DNA of 64,000 nt from Bacillus paralicheniformis (GTDB lineage Bacteria > Bacillota > Bacilli > Bacillales > Bacillaceae), in contig NZ_LBMN02000004.1 in assembly GCF_001042485.2 (NCBI RefSeq), positions 124,001 through 188,000 of the forward strand, in the 5' to 3' direction. Made by a program: the position numbers and the translations under genes. Of this stretch, positions 39,962-51,930 are shown one piece after another; position 1 is the first letter of the stretch, and every line of letters starts with the position of its first letter. Under the pieces are notes generated by a model. It was not told the DNA's origin, made no database searches, and saw only the letters and a program-made list of their open reading frames with translations.

Positions 39962-40741
39962 ATGTTAAACTCTAAAATTATATTAACAACAAATGAACTC
40001 GTTGCCGCATTGCTATTGTGCAGATATGAAAAAGCTGCTGAGGATATAATTAATGAGCAGCAGATAATTCAAGATGAAAAAGACATTGAACCATTTTCAA
40101 TTCAAGCCGAAAATCTTTTAAAACAAAGAGGATATTGGGATGATGACACAGAATCTAATTTACAAAAAGGGTTAGAAAACCTGATTCACTTACTCATTCA
40201 ATCAAAGCGAAAAGTTCGCTGTATCCATCGAACAAAGGTGCTGATTGTACACCATGTTCAAAAAGATGAACTCATTGTGCAGGAGATCGAAAATCAAAAT
40301 CATAGTTTTTCGATTTTAAGAAGCAGAGAGTCGTTTTTAGAAATGTTGAAAACATTTTATCATTCATATACGGATAAAAAACCAGAACATGAAATTTTTG
40401 AAATGGATGAAGATTCATTTGACGAGTTTCACGAGGTTGAAGCTGACGTTATTAAAAGAATGGCGGAAGACCCGAAAACGCATCCGACTATAAGTCAATT
40501 TTCCTTTGATTTTTTAGCAAACAACCAAGAGCTCGATAATATTTCTTTTGTAGAAAGTGACTATATTCAAAACCAAACAAGATTAGAACAAGTTGCGTTT
40601 TTACTAAGAAGTGATAATTTCATTTGGCATTTAGATTATGAGAATATTAAAAAAGACGGTTCACTATATCTTCAACCGGTGGCAGTCAACGAATACTTTA
40701 AAAAAATAGTAGATACAATGAATGAATTTTATGATTTTTAA
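39962..40741 (+). CDS. Putative LXG-locus accessory protein (EspG/EsaE-like?)
   Basis: This 259-aa soluble acidic protein has no signal or membrane segment. The start is the ATG at 39962 after AAGGAGGAG. The N-terminus (ILTTNELVAALLLCRYEKAAEDI) and the length suggest a chaperone of the EspG/EsaE (DUF5081-like) kind that holds type VII toxins before secretion, but the similarity is only my impression. It lies between the toxin gene and the membrane paralogues; a role as cytosolic immunity protein is the alternative. Confidence 0.6.
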   Translation: MLNSKIILTTNELVAALLLCRYEKAAEDIINEQQIIQDEKDIEPFSIQAENLLKQRGYWDDDTESNLQKGLENLIHLLIQSKRKVRCIHRTKVLIVHHVQKDELIVQEIENQNHSFSILRSRESFLEMLKTFYHSYTDKKPEHEIFEMDEDSFDEFHEVEADVIKRMAEDPKTHPTISQFSFDFLANNQELDNISFVESDYIQNQTRLEQVAFLLRSDNFIWHLDYENIKKDGSLYLQPVAVNEYFKKIVDTMNEFYDF

Positions 40742-40759
40742 TGGAAAGGGTTTCTATGT

Positions 40760-41365
40760 ATGATATTCTCTTTTAAAAAAAGCCGATTCTTTTGGCTAAG
40801 AAGCAATTTTATTCTTTTGTTGTTAACTGCTTTATTGTTGATGAATAAACCTTATTGGGAAAAAGACGCCAATGTCATGTTTTTTATGTTTGTTTTCACT
40901 GCAGAATTTTTTCTCATTTTGCTTTCTCTGGTATATGGTTTTCAAACTGAAAAAGTAATTCTTAGCCAGAGAAAAAGGGCTTTTAATAAATCAAATTTTG
41001 TGCATGGCATTATTGTGTTAATTTTTTTAAGTATCTTTTTTGCCCTTGCCTTGGGAGAGCATATGCCATTTCCAAGCTCATTATTTTATGCCTCTATACT
41101 TATTAATGTAATTATGGCAGTGATTTCTTTAATTTTTCCTTCATGGGTAATTAAACAATATGAGTTTAGTATTTATGAGGAATCAAATGGGCATATAAAC
41201 GACTTATTACGTTATTTTTTATTTTTTGCTTGGACAATAAATTACGAAGTCCAAATCGTTTTAGCCCGCCTCCCTTTTGTATTACAGCGTCTATTGGGCG
41301 TCATTTTCGTCGCTGTTTTGCTGTGGGAGCTTACCATGATCGGATTAATTTTTGAAAACAATTGA
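40760..41365 (+). CDS. Membrane protein paralogue 1, candidate immunity protein
   Basis: This 201-aa protein has about five hydrophobic segments. It shares with the next two genes the N-terminal pattern KKSxFFWLRSN-LLLxxALLLxNKPYW, a central PFPSSL motif, and the C-terminal stretch NYEVQxVLxRLPFxLQRLxGxxF. The ATG at 40760 follows GGAAAGGG. It is 18 nt after the accessory gene, in the toxin operon. Multi-spanning membrane proteins next to a membrane-active LXG toxin suggest immunity; this is inference. A terminator-like repeat follows. Confidence 0.75.
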   Translation: MIFSFKKSRFFWLRSNFILLLLTALLLMNKPYWEKDANVMFFMFVFTAEFFLILLSLVYGFQTEKVILSQRKRAFNKSNFVHGIIVLIFLSIFFALALGEHMPFPSSLFYASILINVIMAVISLIFPSWVIKQYEFSIYEESNGHINDLLRYFLFFAWTINYEVQIVLARLPFVLQRLLGVIFVAVLLWELTMIGLIFENN

Positions 41366-41370
41366 TATTG

Positions 41371-41413
41371 TAGGGTGTTTCTAGCGGCTGCGTCTATTGC
41401 AGCCTCTTTTTCA
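41371..41413 (+). repeat. 43-bp terminator-like repeat, copy 1
   Basis: It contains the stem GGCTGC / GCAGCC (7-nt loop) followed by TCTTTTTC. It matches 42725-42767 at 39 of 43 positions. It sits between paralogue 1 and paralogue 2, so it could end or attenuate transcription at this point. Confidence 0.8.
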
Positions 41414-41435
41414 AAGTACAGAAAGGATACACTTT

Positions 41436-42041
41436 ATGTTTTCAATTAAAAAGAGTTTCTTTTTTTGGTTGAGAAGCAATGTGATGCTTTTACTTTTTTC
41501 GTCGCTTCTACTAATTAATAAACCGTATTGGAATAACAATGGAAGTGGAACTTCGTTTTTCTTATTTGTTTTTATTGCAGAATGTTTTTTGATTATACTT
41601 GCATTGGTTTATGGTTTTCAAACAAAAAAAGGAAATGCACGTCAAAGCCTTAAAACAACATTATTAAAATCAAATATTATCGTAGGAGTATCTGTTTTTT
41701 CTGTTTTTAGTTTGTTTTTCGGTTTTATATTATCAAGTAGTATTCCGTATCCGAGTTCAATTCTTATAGTATATTTAATTGTGAATATGATTTTTGCTTT
41801 CGCTTCTTTACTCTTTCCTACAATAGTTATTAAGCTATATGAATCAAATGTTTATGATGAAACAAAGGGTTTAATACCTGATTTTTTTAGATATGTGGCT
41901 ATCTTGGTATCTTCTTTAAATTATGAAGTTCAAAAAGTTTTGGCACGTCTTCCGTTTTTACTGCAGCGGATATTAGGAATAGTTTTTATTCTAGTGCTAA
42001 TCTGTTCTATAGCTGGAGCATTATCAGTGTTTGAAAACTAA
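41436..42041 (+). CDS. Membrane protein paralogue 2, candidate immunity protein
   Basis: This 201-aa protein has about five membrane segments and is clearly related along its whole length to the genes before and after, but diverged (e.g. PYPSSILIVYL, NYEVQKVLARLPFLLQRILG). The ATG at 41436 (MFSIKKSFFFWLRSN) follows AGAAAGGA; the upstream in-frame extension to 41397 runs through the terminator repeat and is excluded. The composition is very AT-rich. Confidence 0.75.
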   Translation: MFSIKKSFFFWLRSNVMLLLFSSLLLINKPYWNNNGSGTSFFLFVFIAECFLIILALVYGFQTKKGNARQSLKTTLLKSNIIVGVSVFSVFSLFFGFILSSSIPYPSSILIVYLIVNMIFAFASLLFPTIVIKLYESNVYDETKGLIPDFFRYVAILVSSLNYEVQKVLARLPFLLQRILGIVFILVLICSIAGALSVFEN

Positions 42042-42054
42042 AGGAAAAATAAAT

Positions 42055-42651
42055 ATGTTTTCTATTAAAAAAACTTGTTATTTTTGGATTAGAAGCAATG
42101 CAGTTCTTTTGTTGATAGCGGCTCTTCTACTGACCAATTTATCATGTTGGAATAAATATGAGAATGGCATTTCGCTATTCTTGTTTGAATTATTTTCTGA
42201 ATGCTTTTTAATTTTACTTTCTTTGATGTATGGTACTAAAACAAAAAAGCAATTTACCAGCCCACGAAAAAGAATACTTAAGAAGTCAAATGTTATACAA
42301 GGTATTTTAGTATTTCTTTTCATAAGTATCTTTTTTAGTTATGCATTAAATGATATGGTACCTTTTCCAAGTTCATTACTTTATATTTCATTAACTGTCA
42401 ACTTAATAATGGCTATATACTCTTTAATCGCTCCCTCATGGGTAATAAAAATATATGAATACAATATATATGAAGTGCCGAATGGGTGGATAAGCGATTT
42501 GCTTCGGTTTTTTTTGTTTTTCGCATGGTCGGTTAACTATGAGGTTCAAGTTGTTTTATACCGGCTCCCATTTCTGTTGCAACGGTTAATGGGTATTATT
42601 TTTATATTTGTTTTGCTCATAAATATATTTTTGATTTCTTCAATGTTTTAA
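42055..42651 (+). CDS. Membrane protein paralogue 3, candidate immunity protein
   Basis: This 198-aa protein begins MFSIKKTCYFWIRSN and ends with the same NYEVQVVLYRLPFLLQRLMGIIF pattern as the other two. The ATG at 42055 follows AAAGGA; the gene starts 13 nt after paralogue 2. Three unequal copies suggest selection for immunity against several toxin variants. Confidence 0.75.
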   Translation: MFSIKKTCYFWIRSNAVLLLIAALLLTNLSCWNKYENGISLFLFELFSECFLILLSLMYGTKTKKQFTSPRKRILKKSNVIQGILVFLFISIFFSYALNDMVPFPSSLLYISLTVNLIMAIYSLIAPSWVIKIYEYNIYEVPNGWISDLLRFFLFFAWSVNYEVQVVLYRLPFLLQRLMGIIFIFVLLINIFLISSMF

Positions 42652-42663
42652 AAGGGAAATTGA

Positions 42664-42723
42664 ATGTTTAAAAAACAGTCGTTTCTTTTATCATTCTTTT
42701 GTGTTAACAGCTTTATAAGTTAA
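42664..42723 (+). pseudogene. Possible remnant of a fourth paralogue
   Basis: A 19-codon ORF (begins MFKKQSFLLSFF) with an AAAGGG site 12 nt after paralogue 3 resembles the N-terminus of the paralogues but stops at 42723, just before the second terminator repeat. It may be a decayed copy or chance. Confidence 0.3.
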
Positions 42724-42724
42724 T

Positions 42725-42767
42725 TAGGGTGTTTCTTAGGGCTGCGTTTATTGCAGCCTCTTTTTCA
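42725..42767 (+). repeat. 43-bp terminator-like repeat, copy 2
   Basis: The stem GGCTGC / GCAGCC followed by TCTTTTTC closes the toxin-immunity block just upstream of the dbpA promoter. It matches copy 1 at 39 of 43 positions. Confidence 0.8.
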
Positions 42768-42774
42768 TGTCTTT

Positions 42775-42802
42775 TTGAAATCAGTCATGATTCGCGTATA
42801 AT
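42775..42802 (+). promoter_or_regulatory. Promoter of dbpA
   Basis: TTGAAA (42775-42780), 16-bp spacer, TATAAT (42797-42802), about 55 bp upstream of the dbpA start. Confidence 0.7.
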
Positions 42803-42857
42803 CACATTCATAACACCATCATTCACTGGAAATCATATGACCAAAAGGAGTTCATAC

Positions 42858-44303
42858 ATGAGCAAAGCCAGTTTTACAGACTATGCATTAAGCGGCGATA
42901 TTACGAAAGCGCTCGATCATTTAGGGTATAAGCAGCCGACTGCGGTGCAAAGCGAAGTGATTCCCGCGGCGCTTAAAAAGCGGGATGTTGTGGTGAAATC
43001 GCGAACGGGGAGCGGGAAGACGGCCGCGTTCGGAATTCCGCTTTGTGAGCTGACAGAATGGGAAGAGAACAAACCACAAGCTTTGGTTTTGACACCGACG
43101 CGCGAGCTTGCCGCTCAGGTTAAGGAGGATTTGACGAACATCGGCCGCTATAAAAGAATAAAAGCAGCGGCTGTTTACGGGAAATCGTCCTTTGAACGGC
43201 AAAAAACAGAGCTCAAGCAAAAATGCCATATCGTTGTCGGGACACCTGGACGCGTATTCGATCACATTGAAAAAGGGACCTTTCCATTAGAAAAACTGAA
43301 ATACCTTGTCATCGATGAGGCCGATGAAATGCTGAATATGGGATTTATCGATCAAGTAGGAGCGATCATCCGCCATTTGCCTGAAGAACGGCTGACGATG
43401 CTGTTTTCAGCAACTTTTCCGGAGGATGTGGAGCATCTATCCCTTCAATATATGAAAGATCCTTTGAAAATCGAGATTCAAGCAGGCGGTACGACAACTG
43501 CAGATATCGAGCATCAACTGATCTTTGTAAATGAAAATGATTCATTTCCGCTTTTAGTGGATCTGTTCATTGTTGAGAATCCGGACAGCTGCATCGTCTT
43601 TTGCCGCACACAGGAGCAAGTGAATGAGTTGCAGCGGCGCTTAGCCGGTTTGGGTTATCCGTGCGCGAAAATTCACGGCGGCATGCCTCAGGAGGAACGT
43701 TTTGCCGTGATGAACCGCTTTAGACGGGGAGCGTTCCGCTATTTAATCGCGACAGATGTGGCGGCAAGGGGCATCGATATTGAGAACATCACACATGTTA
43801 TCAACTATGAGCTGCCATTAGATCAAGAAAGCTATGTGCATCGTACCGGCAGAACAGGCCGAGCCGGCAGCCGGGGAAAAGCGATTACGCTTGCCAGCCC
43901 GCGTGAAAAAAGGATGATCGCTGACATTGAAGACTATATCGGTTTTTCCATTCCTATTATTGAGGCGCCGTCAAAAGGAGAAATTGCACGGGCAAAAGCG
44001 GCGTTTCAAAAGAAAATCAATAGGAAGCCTGAGCTTAAACAGGACAAGAGCGAATCGTTAAATAAAGAAATTATGAGGCTCTACTTTAACGGGGGAAAAA
44101 AGAAGAAGCTGAGAGCTGTTGATTTCGTTGGGACGATTGCTAAAATTGACGGCGTCTCCGCTGAGGATATTGGGATTATCACGATACAAGAGCAAGGTTC
44201 ATTCGTTGAAATTTTAAACGGCAAAGGACCGCTCGTCTTAGAAGCGATGAAAAACACAACCGTGAAAGGGAAATTGCTGAAAGTGCATAAAGCGAGGAAA
44301 TAA
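42858..44303 (+). CDS. dbpA: DbpA, DEAD-box RNA helicase for 23S rRNA
   Basis: This 481-aa ATP-dependent RNA helicase acts in large-subunit assembly (YxiN in B. subtilis). The ATG at 42858 ([12 protein letters not shown]) follows AAAGGAG; the ORF extension back to 42729 covers the promoter and is excluded. Helicase motifs: Q motif (YKQPTAVQ), motif [31 protein letters not shown] and HRTGRTGR. The C-terminal RNA-binding domain ([17 protein letters not shown] onward) is the type that recognises 23S rRNA hairpin 92. Confidence 0.96.
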   Translation: MSKASFTDYALSGDITKALDHLGYKQPTAVQSEVIPAALKKRDVVVKSRTGSGKTAAFGIPLCELTEWEENKPQALVLTPTRELAAQVKEDLTNIGRYKRIKAAAVYGKSSFERQKTELKQKCHIVVGTPGRVFDHIEKGTFPLEKLKYLVIDEADEMLNMGFIDQVGAIIRHLPEERLTMLFSATFPEDVEHLSLQYMKDPLKIEIQAGGTTTADIEHQLIFVNENDSFPLLVDLFIVENPDSCIVFCRTQEQVNELQRRLAGLGYPCAKIHGGMPQEERFAVMNRFRRGAFRYLIATDVAARGIDIENITHVINYELPLDQESYVHRTGRTGRAGSRGKAITLASPREKRMIADIEDYIGFSIPIIEAPSKGEIARAKAAFQKKINRKPELKQDKSESLNKEIMRLYFNGGKKKKLRAVDFVGTIAKIDGVSAEDIGIITIQEQGSFVEILNGKGPLVLEAMKNTTVKGKLLKVHKARK

Positions 44304-44309
44304 ACTTAG

Positions 44310-44336
44310 GCTGCCGACTTTGTCGGGAGCTTTTTT
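44310..44336 (+). terminator. Terminator of dbpA
   Basis: GCTGCCGAC / GTCGGGAGC with one mismatch, followed by six T. Confidence 0.75.
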
Positions 44337-44384
44337 GTTCGTAATAAACCTTGGATAAGCAGCATATGATGAATTGTCAAAAAA

Positions 44385-44398
44385 TGAAAGCGCTTCAA
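44385..44398 (+). promoter_or_regulatory. cre-like site upstream of the arabinanase gene
   Basis: TGAAAGCGCTTCAA matches the cre consensus except at one position, 16 bp before the start codon, so CcpA repression of this secreted hydrolase is likely. Confidence 0.55.
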
Positions 44399-44413
44399 AA
44401 GAAAGGAGAACAA

Positions 44414-45823
44414 ATGAATATGAGAAAGTGTTTCATCCAAGTCCTTGCATTGCTTTTCATCATGGCTGCATGTTTCGCGCCAAACCAAGCTTCTGCACAA
44501 ACTCAAAAACCTGTATTTTCAGAAGTGGCGGTTCACGATCCATCCATTATTAAAGCGAATGGCACGTACTATGTCTTCGGCTCCCATTTAGCTTCGGCCA
44601 AATCGACGGACCTCATGAAATGGACGCAAATTTCCTCGAGTGTCCACGACGGCAATCCTCTGATTCCGAACGTATATGAAGAATTAAAAGAGGCCTTTGA
44701 ATGGGCTGAAACTGATACGTTGTGGGCGCCTGATGTCACCCAGCTTGAGGACGGCAAGTTTTATATGTATTACAACGCCTGCCGCGGGGATTCTCCGAGA
44801 TCTGCGCTCGGACTTGCTGTCGCGGACGACATTGAAGGCCCATACAAAAATAAAGGCATTTTCCTAAAGTCGGGAATGGACGGGATCAGCAATGACGGCA
44901 CGCCTTATGACGCGACAAAGCACCCAAATGTCGTCGATCCGCATACATTCTTTGATCAAAAAGGAAAGCTGTGGATGGTGTACGGCTCCTATTCCGGGGG
45001 AATTTTTATTTTAGAAATGGATAAGAAAACCGGACTTCCGCTTCCGGGACAGGGGTACGGCAAAAAGCTGATCGGCGGCAATCACAGCCGGATTGAAGGC
45101 GCATACATTCTCTACAATCCTGAAACACAGTATTACTACCTGTACATGTCCTTCGGAGGGCTTGCCGCTGACGGCGGGTACAACATTCGCGTCGCCCGCT
45201 CAAAAAACCCTGACGGCCCTTATTACGACGCAGAAGGCCATGCGATGATTGACGTCCGCGGCAAAGAAGGAACGTTGTTTGACGATCGTTCAATCGAACC
45301 GTACGGTGTCAAACTGATGGGAAATTTCTCATTTAGCAATCAAAACGGCTATGTATCGCCGGGCCATAACTCTGCCTTTTACGATGAAAAAAACGGCAAA
45401 TCGTATTTAATCTTCCACACCCGCTTCCCGGGACGGGGGGAGGAGCACGAAGTCCGCGTCCACCAACTGTTGATGAACAAACAAGGCTGGCCGGTTGCCG
45501 CCCCTCACCGCTATGCCGGAGAGAAGCTCGACAAGGTGAAAAAGTCAGATGTGATTGGCGCCTACGAATTGGTGCGTCATGGAAAAGACATATCCGCAGA
45601 TATTAAAGAATCGAAAGAAATCCGCTTAAATCAAAACGGCAAAATAACCGGCGCAGCGGCCGGGACGTGGAAGAACACGGGAGACAACAAAATCGAACTC
45701 AAGCTCGACGGAAAAACATATGACGGCGTATTTTTGCGCCAGTGGGATGCATCTTCTGAGCGGAAGGTGATGACGTTTAGTGCGTTGTCTCGTGAGGGAG
45801 ATGCTGTTTGGGGGAGTAAATAG
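44414..45823 (+). CDS. abn2: Secreted endo-1,5-alpha-L-arabinanase (GH43, Abn2/YxiA type)
   Basis: This 469-aa exported enzyme hydrolyses the arabinan backbone of plant pectin. A signal peptide (CFIQVLALLFIMAACFAPNQASA) precedes a GH43 five-bladed propeller: catalytic base Asp in VHDPSII, WAPDVTQ, the VVDPHTF Asp, and acid Glu in RIEGAYI. A C-terminal beta domain (about residues 380-469) is typical of the larger arabinanase type. ATG 44414 after AAAGGAG gives the length remembered for B. subtilis YxiA; ATG 44420 is an alternative. Confidence 0.93.
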   Translation: MNMRKCFIQVLALLFIMAACFAPNQASAQTQKPVFSEVAVHDPSIIKANGTYYVFGSHLASAKSTDLMKWTQISSSVHDGNPLIPNVYEELKEAFEWAETDTLWAPDVTQLEDGKFYMYYNACRGDSPRSALGLAVADDIEGPYKNKGIFLKSGMDGISNDGTPYDATKHPNVVDPHTFFDQKGKLWMVYGSYSGGIFILEMDKKTGLPLPGQGYGKKLIGGNHSRIEGAYILYNPETQYYYLYMSFGGLAADGGYNIRVARSKNPDGPYYDAEGHAMIDVRGKEGTLFDDRSIEPYGVKLMGNFSFSNQNGYVSPGHNSAFYDEKNGKSYLIFHTRFPGRGEEHEVRVHQLLMNKQGWPVAAPHRYAGEKLDKVKKSDVIGAYELVRHGKDISADIKESKEIRLNQNGKITGAAAGTWKNTGDNKIELKLDGKTYDGVFLRQWDASSERKVMTFSALSREGDAVWGSK

Positions 45824-45830
45824 TGTGATT

Positions 45831-45861
45831 AAAAATGCCCTCTGTTCTGGAGGTCATTTTT
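45831..45861 (+). terminator. Terminator of the arabinanase gene
   Basis: AAAAATGCCCTC pairs with GGAGGTCATTTTT (minor mismatch) around a 6-nt loop. Confidence 0.7.
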
Positions 45862-45956
45862 ATAAATAACCCCTTTCATTTTGACGAATCTTTTCCAATT
45901 CGATAACATAAAAATAGTTCACGAAGTGTAATATCAAACAAAAAGGATGGAGCGCC

Positions 45957-46946
45957 ATGTGTACAAGTATCACGTTGACGACTGCGGGTCGGGAGCATTT
46001 ATTGGCGAGGACGATGGATTTTGATTTTGAGCTTAATGGGGAAGTGCTGTTGCATCCGCGTCGCTACAAATGGAAAAGTGAAGCAGACGGCAGCGAGCAT
46101 GCCGGCCGGTATGCGTTTATCGGGATGGGCAGAAGGCTCAATAATGCGCTGTTTGCTGATGGTGTGAATGAAAAAGGATTGTCTTGCGCGGCGCTTTATT
46201 TCCCGGATTATGCTGTGTATGAAAGCGAGACGAAAGAGCAATGCCGCAATCTTGCGCCGCACGAATTTGTGACATGGGTGCTGTCGGAATGCGACGATTT
46301 GGAGGAAGTGAAAAAAGCGGCTGTTTCCGTAAACATTGTTGAGAGAGAGGTCAGCTTGCTCGGTACGGTGACGCCGCTTCATTGGCTATTAACGGACCGC
46401 TCCGGTGCGAGCATCGTTGTTGAACCGGCGGCCGGAGGCATTCAAATTCATGATAATCCGGTCGGCGTGCTGACGAACAGTCCGGATTTTCCTTGGCATT
46501 TGACCAATTTGCGTAATTATATCGGTCTTCAGCCGGGACAGTTTGCCGCGAAAAAGATGGGAGACCTGACGCTGTCGGCTTTTGGCCAAGGTTCCGGGCT
46601 GTCCGGATTGCCGGGAGACTTTACACCGCCATCCCGTTTTGTCAGGGCAGCAGTTTTGAAAGAGCACATGAAGCCCGTGTCCGATGAAACAGAAGGCGTT
46701 TCTGCCGCGTTTCATATTCTCTCCCATATGAATATTCCCAAAGGGATTGTCATAACTGACAATGGCGAAGACGATTACACCCAATATACGGCGGTGATGT
46801 GCAGCGAGACGTGCAGCTACTATTTTCACCATTATCAAAACAGGCAGATTCAAAAGGTTTGCATATTACAGGAAGACCTGGACAGCAACGAAATAAAGGT
46901 GTTTCCGCCAAAGCAGGAAGAGACGTTTCATTCTCTTCAATCATAA
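45957..46946 (+). CDS. yxeI: YxeI-like linear amide C-N hydrolase (choloylglycine hydrolase family)
   Basis: This 329-aa Ntn-hydrolase is related to penicillin V acylase and bile-salt hydrolase. After removal of Met1, Cys2 (MCTSITL) is the nucleophile; other family residues are in [10 protein letters not shown] (Arg, Asp), [15 protein letters not shown] (Asn) and the Arg of PPSRFVRA. There is no signal peptide, so it is cytoplasmic. The ATG at 45957 has an AAAGGATGGAG site. The natural substrate may be an N-acyl homoserine lactone or a penicillin-like amide, but sequence alone cannot tell. Confidence 0.92.
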   Translation: MCTSITLTTAGREHLLARTMDFDFELNGEVLLHPRRYKWKSEADGSEHAGRYAFIGMGRRLNNALFADGVNEKGLSCAALYFPDYAVYESETKEQCRNLAPHEFVTWVLSECDDLEEVKKAAVSVNIVEREVSLLGTVTPLHWLLTDRSGASIVVEPAAGGIQIHDNPVGVLTNSPDFPWHLTNLRNYIGLQPGQFAAKKMGDLTLSAFGQGSGLSGLPGDFTPPSRFVRAAVLKEHMKPVSDETEGVSAAFHILSHMNIPKGIVITDNGEDDYTQYTAVMCSETCSYYFHHYQNRQIQKVCILQEDLDSNEIKVFPPKQEETFHSLQS

Positions 46947-46964
46947 ACGAAAGAAGGAACAATA

Positions 46965-47507
46965 TTGCAAAACAAAGCAGCAAACAGACTCATTTTATTA
47001 GGCATTAGCTTACATAGCATATATTGGTTGTTTATATTATTTTTGTTTTTTCATTTCAAACATCAATTTGACGTTTATGCCGTTTGGAATCCGAATGTCA
47101 CAGACGGATATATGGAGGCTGGGACTTTCGTGGCCGCGCTGAAGTTGATGATCTACTCAGGCACGTTGTTTAATTTGGCTCTCTTGTTCATTTTGAGCTT
47201 GTTGATTGTAATTTTAGTACAGTCGGTCATTTTTATTGCCCTGGAAATCACCGCTTACGTGAAAATCAAAAAAGATCCGTTTTCTCCATGGGGCTCTTTT
47301 ATTTTAGCGATGGGCATTAAAAACATTTTCACAAACTTATCAGGGATTCCGTTCATGGCCGCCGGATTCATTCTTCATAAGCAGCAGGAACCGAAAGACG
47401 CAGTTGCACAGCCGGCAGCGCGAAGGAAAGCAAGGCGAAACCCTGCATTGCTTATGAAAAAGGCGGCGAAAGCTAGAAAACATAGAAATGAAGGTATAAA
47501 GTCTTAG
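46965..47507 (+). CDS. Membrane protein of unknown function with basic tail
   Basis: This 180-aa protein has about four hydrophobic segments (LILLGISLHSIYWLFILFLFF near the start, LLFILSLLIVILVQSVIFIAL in the middle) and a strongly basic C-terminus (ARRKARRNPALLMKKAAKARKH). The start is the TTG at 46965 behind AAGAAGGAA, 18 nt after yxeI, so the two are probably cotranscribed. I do not recognise the family. No terminator was seen after it. Confidence 0.7.
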   Translation: MQNKAANRLILLGISLHSIYWLFILFLFFHFKHQFDVYAVWNPNVTDGYMEAGTFVAALKLMIYSGTLFNLALLFILSLLIVILVQSVIFIALEITAYVKIKKDPFSPWGSFILAMGIKNIFTNLSGIPFMAAGFILHKQQEPKDAVAQPAARRKARRNPALLMKKAAKARKHRNEGIKS

Positions 47508-47550
47508 TTTCTAGTTTGCGTGTATTCTATTTTTTATGAGACAATTGTAA

Positions 47551-47587
47551 TGAAAGCGTTGACATGAACAAAAACAGGTGCTACAGT
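47551..47587 (+). promoter_or_regulatory. bglPH promoter with overlapping cre
   Basis: TTGACA (47559-47564), 17-bp spacer, TACAGT (47582-47587). TGAAAGCGTTGACA (47551-47564) overlaps the -35 and matches the cre consensus except at one position. Confidence 0.75.
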
Positions 47588-47618
47588 ATAGTTACAAACT
47601 AATATCAGCAAGTTTCTT

Positions 47619-47650
47619 AAGGATTGTTACTGCTTTTGCAGGCAAAACCT
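47619..47650 (+). promoter_or_regulatory. RAT antiterminator for LicT-type protein
   Basis: The segment contains the BglG-family RAT signature GGATTGTTACTG ... GCAGGCAAAACC. Its 3' end overlaps the first arm of the terminator at 47644, so protein-stabilised RAT formation excludes the terminator. The licT gene itself is not in the window. Confidence 0.88.
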
Positions 47651-47712
47651 AAGTTGCGTACAGCTTTCTGGGACATCGTCCCATTCAAGCCGGCGTAATT
47701 TAGGTTTTTTTT
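47644..47712 (+). terminator. RAT-controlled terminator of bglPH
   Basis: AAAACCTAA (47644-47652) pairs with TTAGGTTTT (47700-47708), with an internal GGGAC/GTCCC hairpin, followed by a T run. It is mutually exclusive with the RAT. Confidence 0.85.
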
Positions 47713-47773
47713 ATACCCAAAATGAGGAGGTGATGTGAGATTCCGAGGATTCATTGCGGTTCCAAGCCAATAA

Positions 47774-49681
<1,908 letters not shown>

Positions 49682-49715
49682 AGAGAGGAAAGCTCGACAA
49701 ATTTGGATGAGGTGA

Positions 49716-51131
<1,416 letters not shown>

Positions 51132-51142
51132 TATTTAAAATG

Positions 51143-51168
51143 GCTGTCCTTTACAGGACAGCTTTTTT
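51143..51168 (+). terminator. Terminator of bglPH
   Basis: GCTGTCC / GGACAGC perfect 7-bp stem, 6-nt loop, six T. Confidence 0.85.
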
Positions 51169-51238
51169 CTCTGTAGCGCATGAAAACGATTTGCTATACA
51201 CTTGACTTAGAAAAAAGACAAAAAGTGCGGTGAGGCAA

Positions 51239-51925
51239 ATGTTTAAACTGCTGTTGATCGAAGACGATGAATCGCTGTTTCAGGAAATAAAAGAACGGTT
51301 AACCGGGTGGTCATACGAGGTGTACGGCATCGACGATTTCAGCGAAGTGATGCAGGAGTTTGCGGCGATTAAGCCCGATTGCGTCATTATCGATATTCAG
51401 CTGCCGAAATATGACGGGTTTCATTGGTGCCGGCAGATCCGTTCCCGTTCCAACGTTCCGATTCTCTTTTTATCTTCGCGCGACCATCCGGCTGATATGG
51501 TCATGTCCATGCAGTTTGGAGCAGATGATTATATTCAGAAACCGTTTCATTTTGACGTGCTGATTGCCAAAATCCAGGCGATTTTCCGCCGTGTTTACGA
51601 CTATAATACGGAGCCTGAGATTCTGAAGAAAGCGTGGTGCGGTGCAACCGTTGATCCCGAGCAAAACCGCGTCAGCAATAAGGCGGGGTCGATCGAGTTG
51701 ACGAGGAATGAAATGTTCATTTTAAAACAATTGATCGACCAAAAAAACAAAATTGTCAGCAGGGAAGAATTGATGAGAAGCTTATGGAACGATGAGCGTT
51801 TTGTCAGCGATAACACGCTGACGGTCAACGTAAACCGTTTGAGAAAAAAACTGGATACCTTGAACTTGGGGCAATATATTGAGACAAAGGTCGGCCAGGG
51901 CTATATGGCGAAAGAAGAAGGATGA
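51239..51925 (+). CDS. bceR: BceR, response regulator for antimicrobial-peptide stress
   Basis: This 228-aa OmpR-family regulator has a receiver domain (acidic pocket EDDES, phospho-Asp in CVIIDIQLPKYDG, Lys in IQKPFHFD) and a C-terminal winged-helix DNA-binding domain (SDNTLTVNVNRLRKKL, IETKVGQGYM). It matches BceR of B. subtilis as I recall it more closely than the paralogues YxdJ or PsdR. The ATG at 51239 follows GTGAGG; the extension to 51230 is dropped. It is followed directly by bceS and the transporter bceAB. Confidence 0.92.
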   Translation: MFKLLLIEDDESLFQEIKERLTGWSYEVYGIDDFSEVMQEFAAIKPDCVIIDIQLPKYDGFHWCRQIRSRSNVPILFLSSRDHPADMVMSMQFGADDYIQKPFHFDVLIAKIQAIFRRVYDYNTEPEILKKAWCGATVDPEQNRVSNKAGSIELTRNEMFILKQLIDQKNKIVSREELMRSLWNDERFVSDNTLTVNVNRLRKKLDTLNLGQYIETKVGQGYMAKEEG

Positions 51926-51930
51926 TGAGA

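Noticed and set aside
40760..42651. DUF443 (TsaI-type) identity for the three membrane paralogues
   Set aside because: Size, tandem copies and context are alike, but the N-terminal pattern does not match the DUF443 sequences I remember, so I left the family unassigned.
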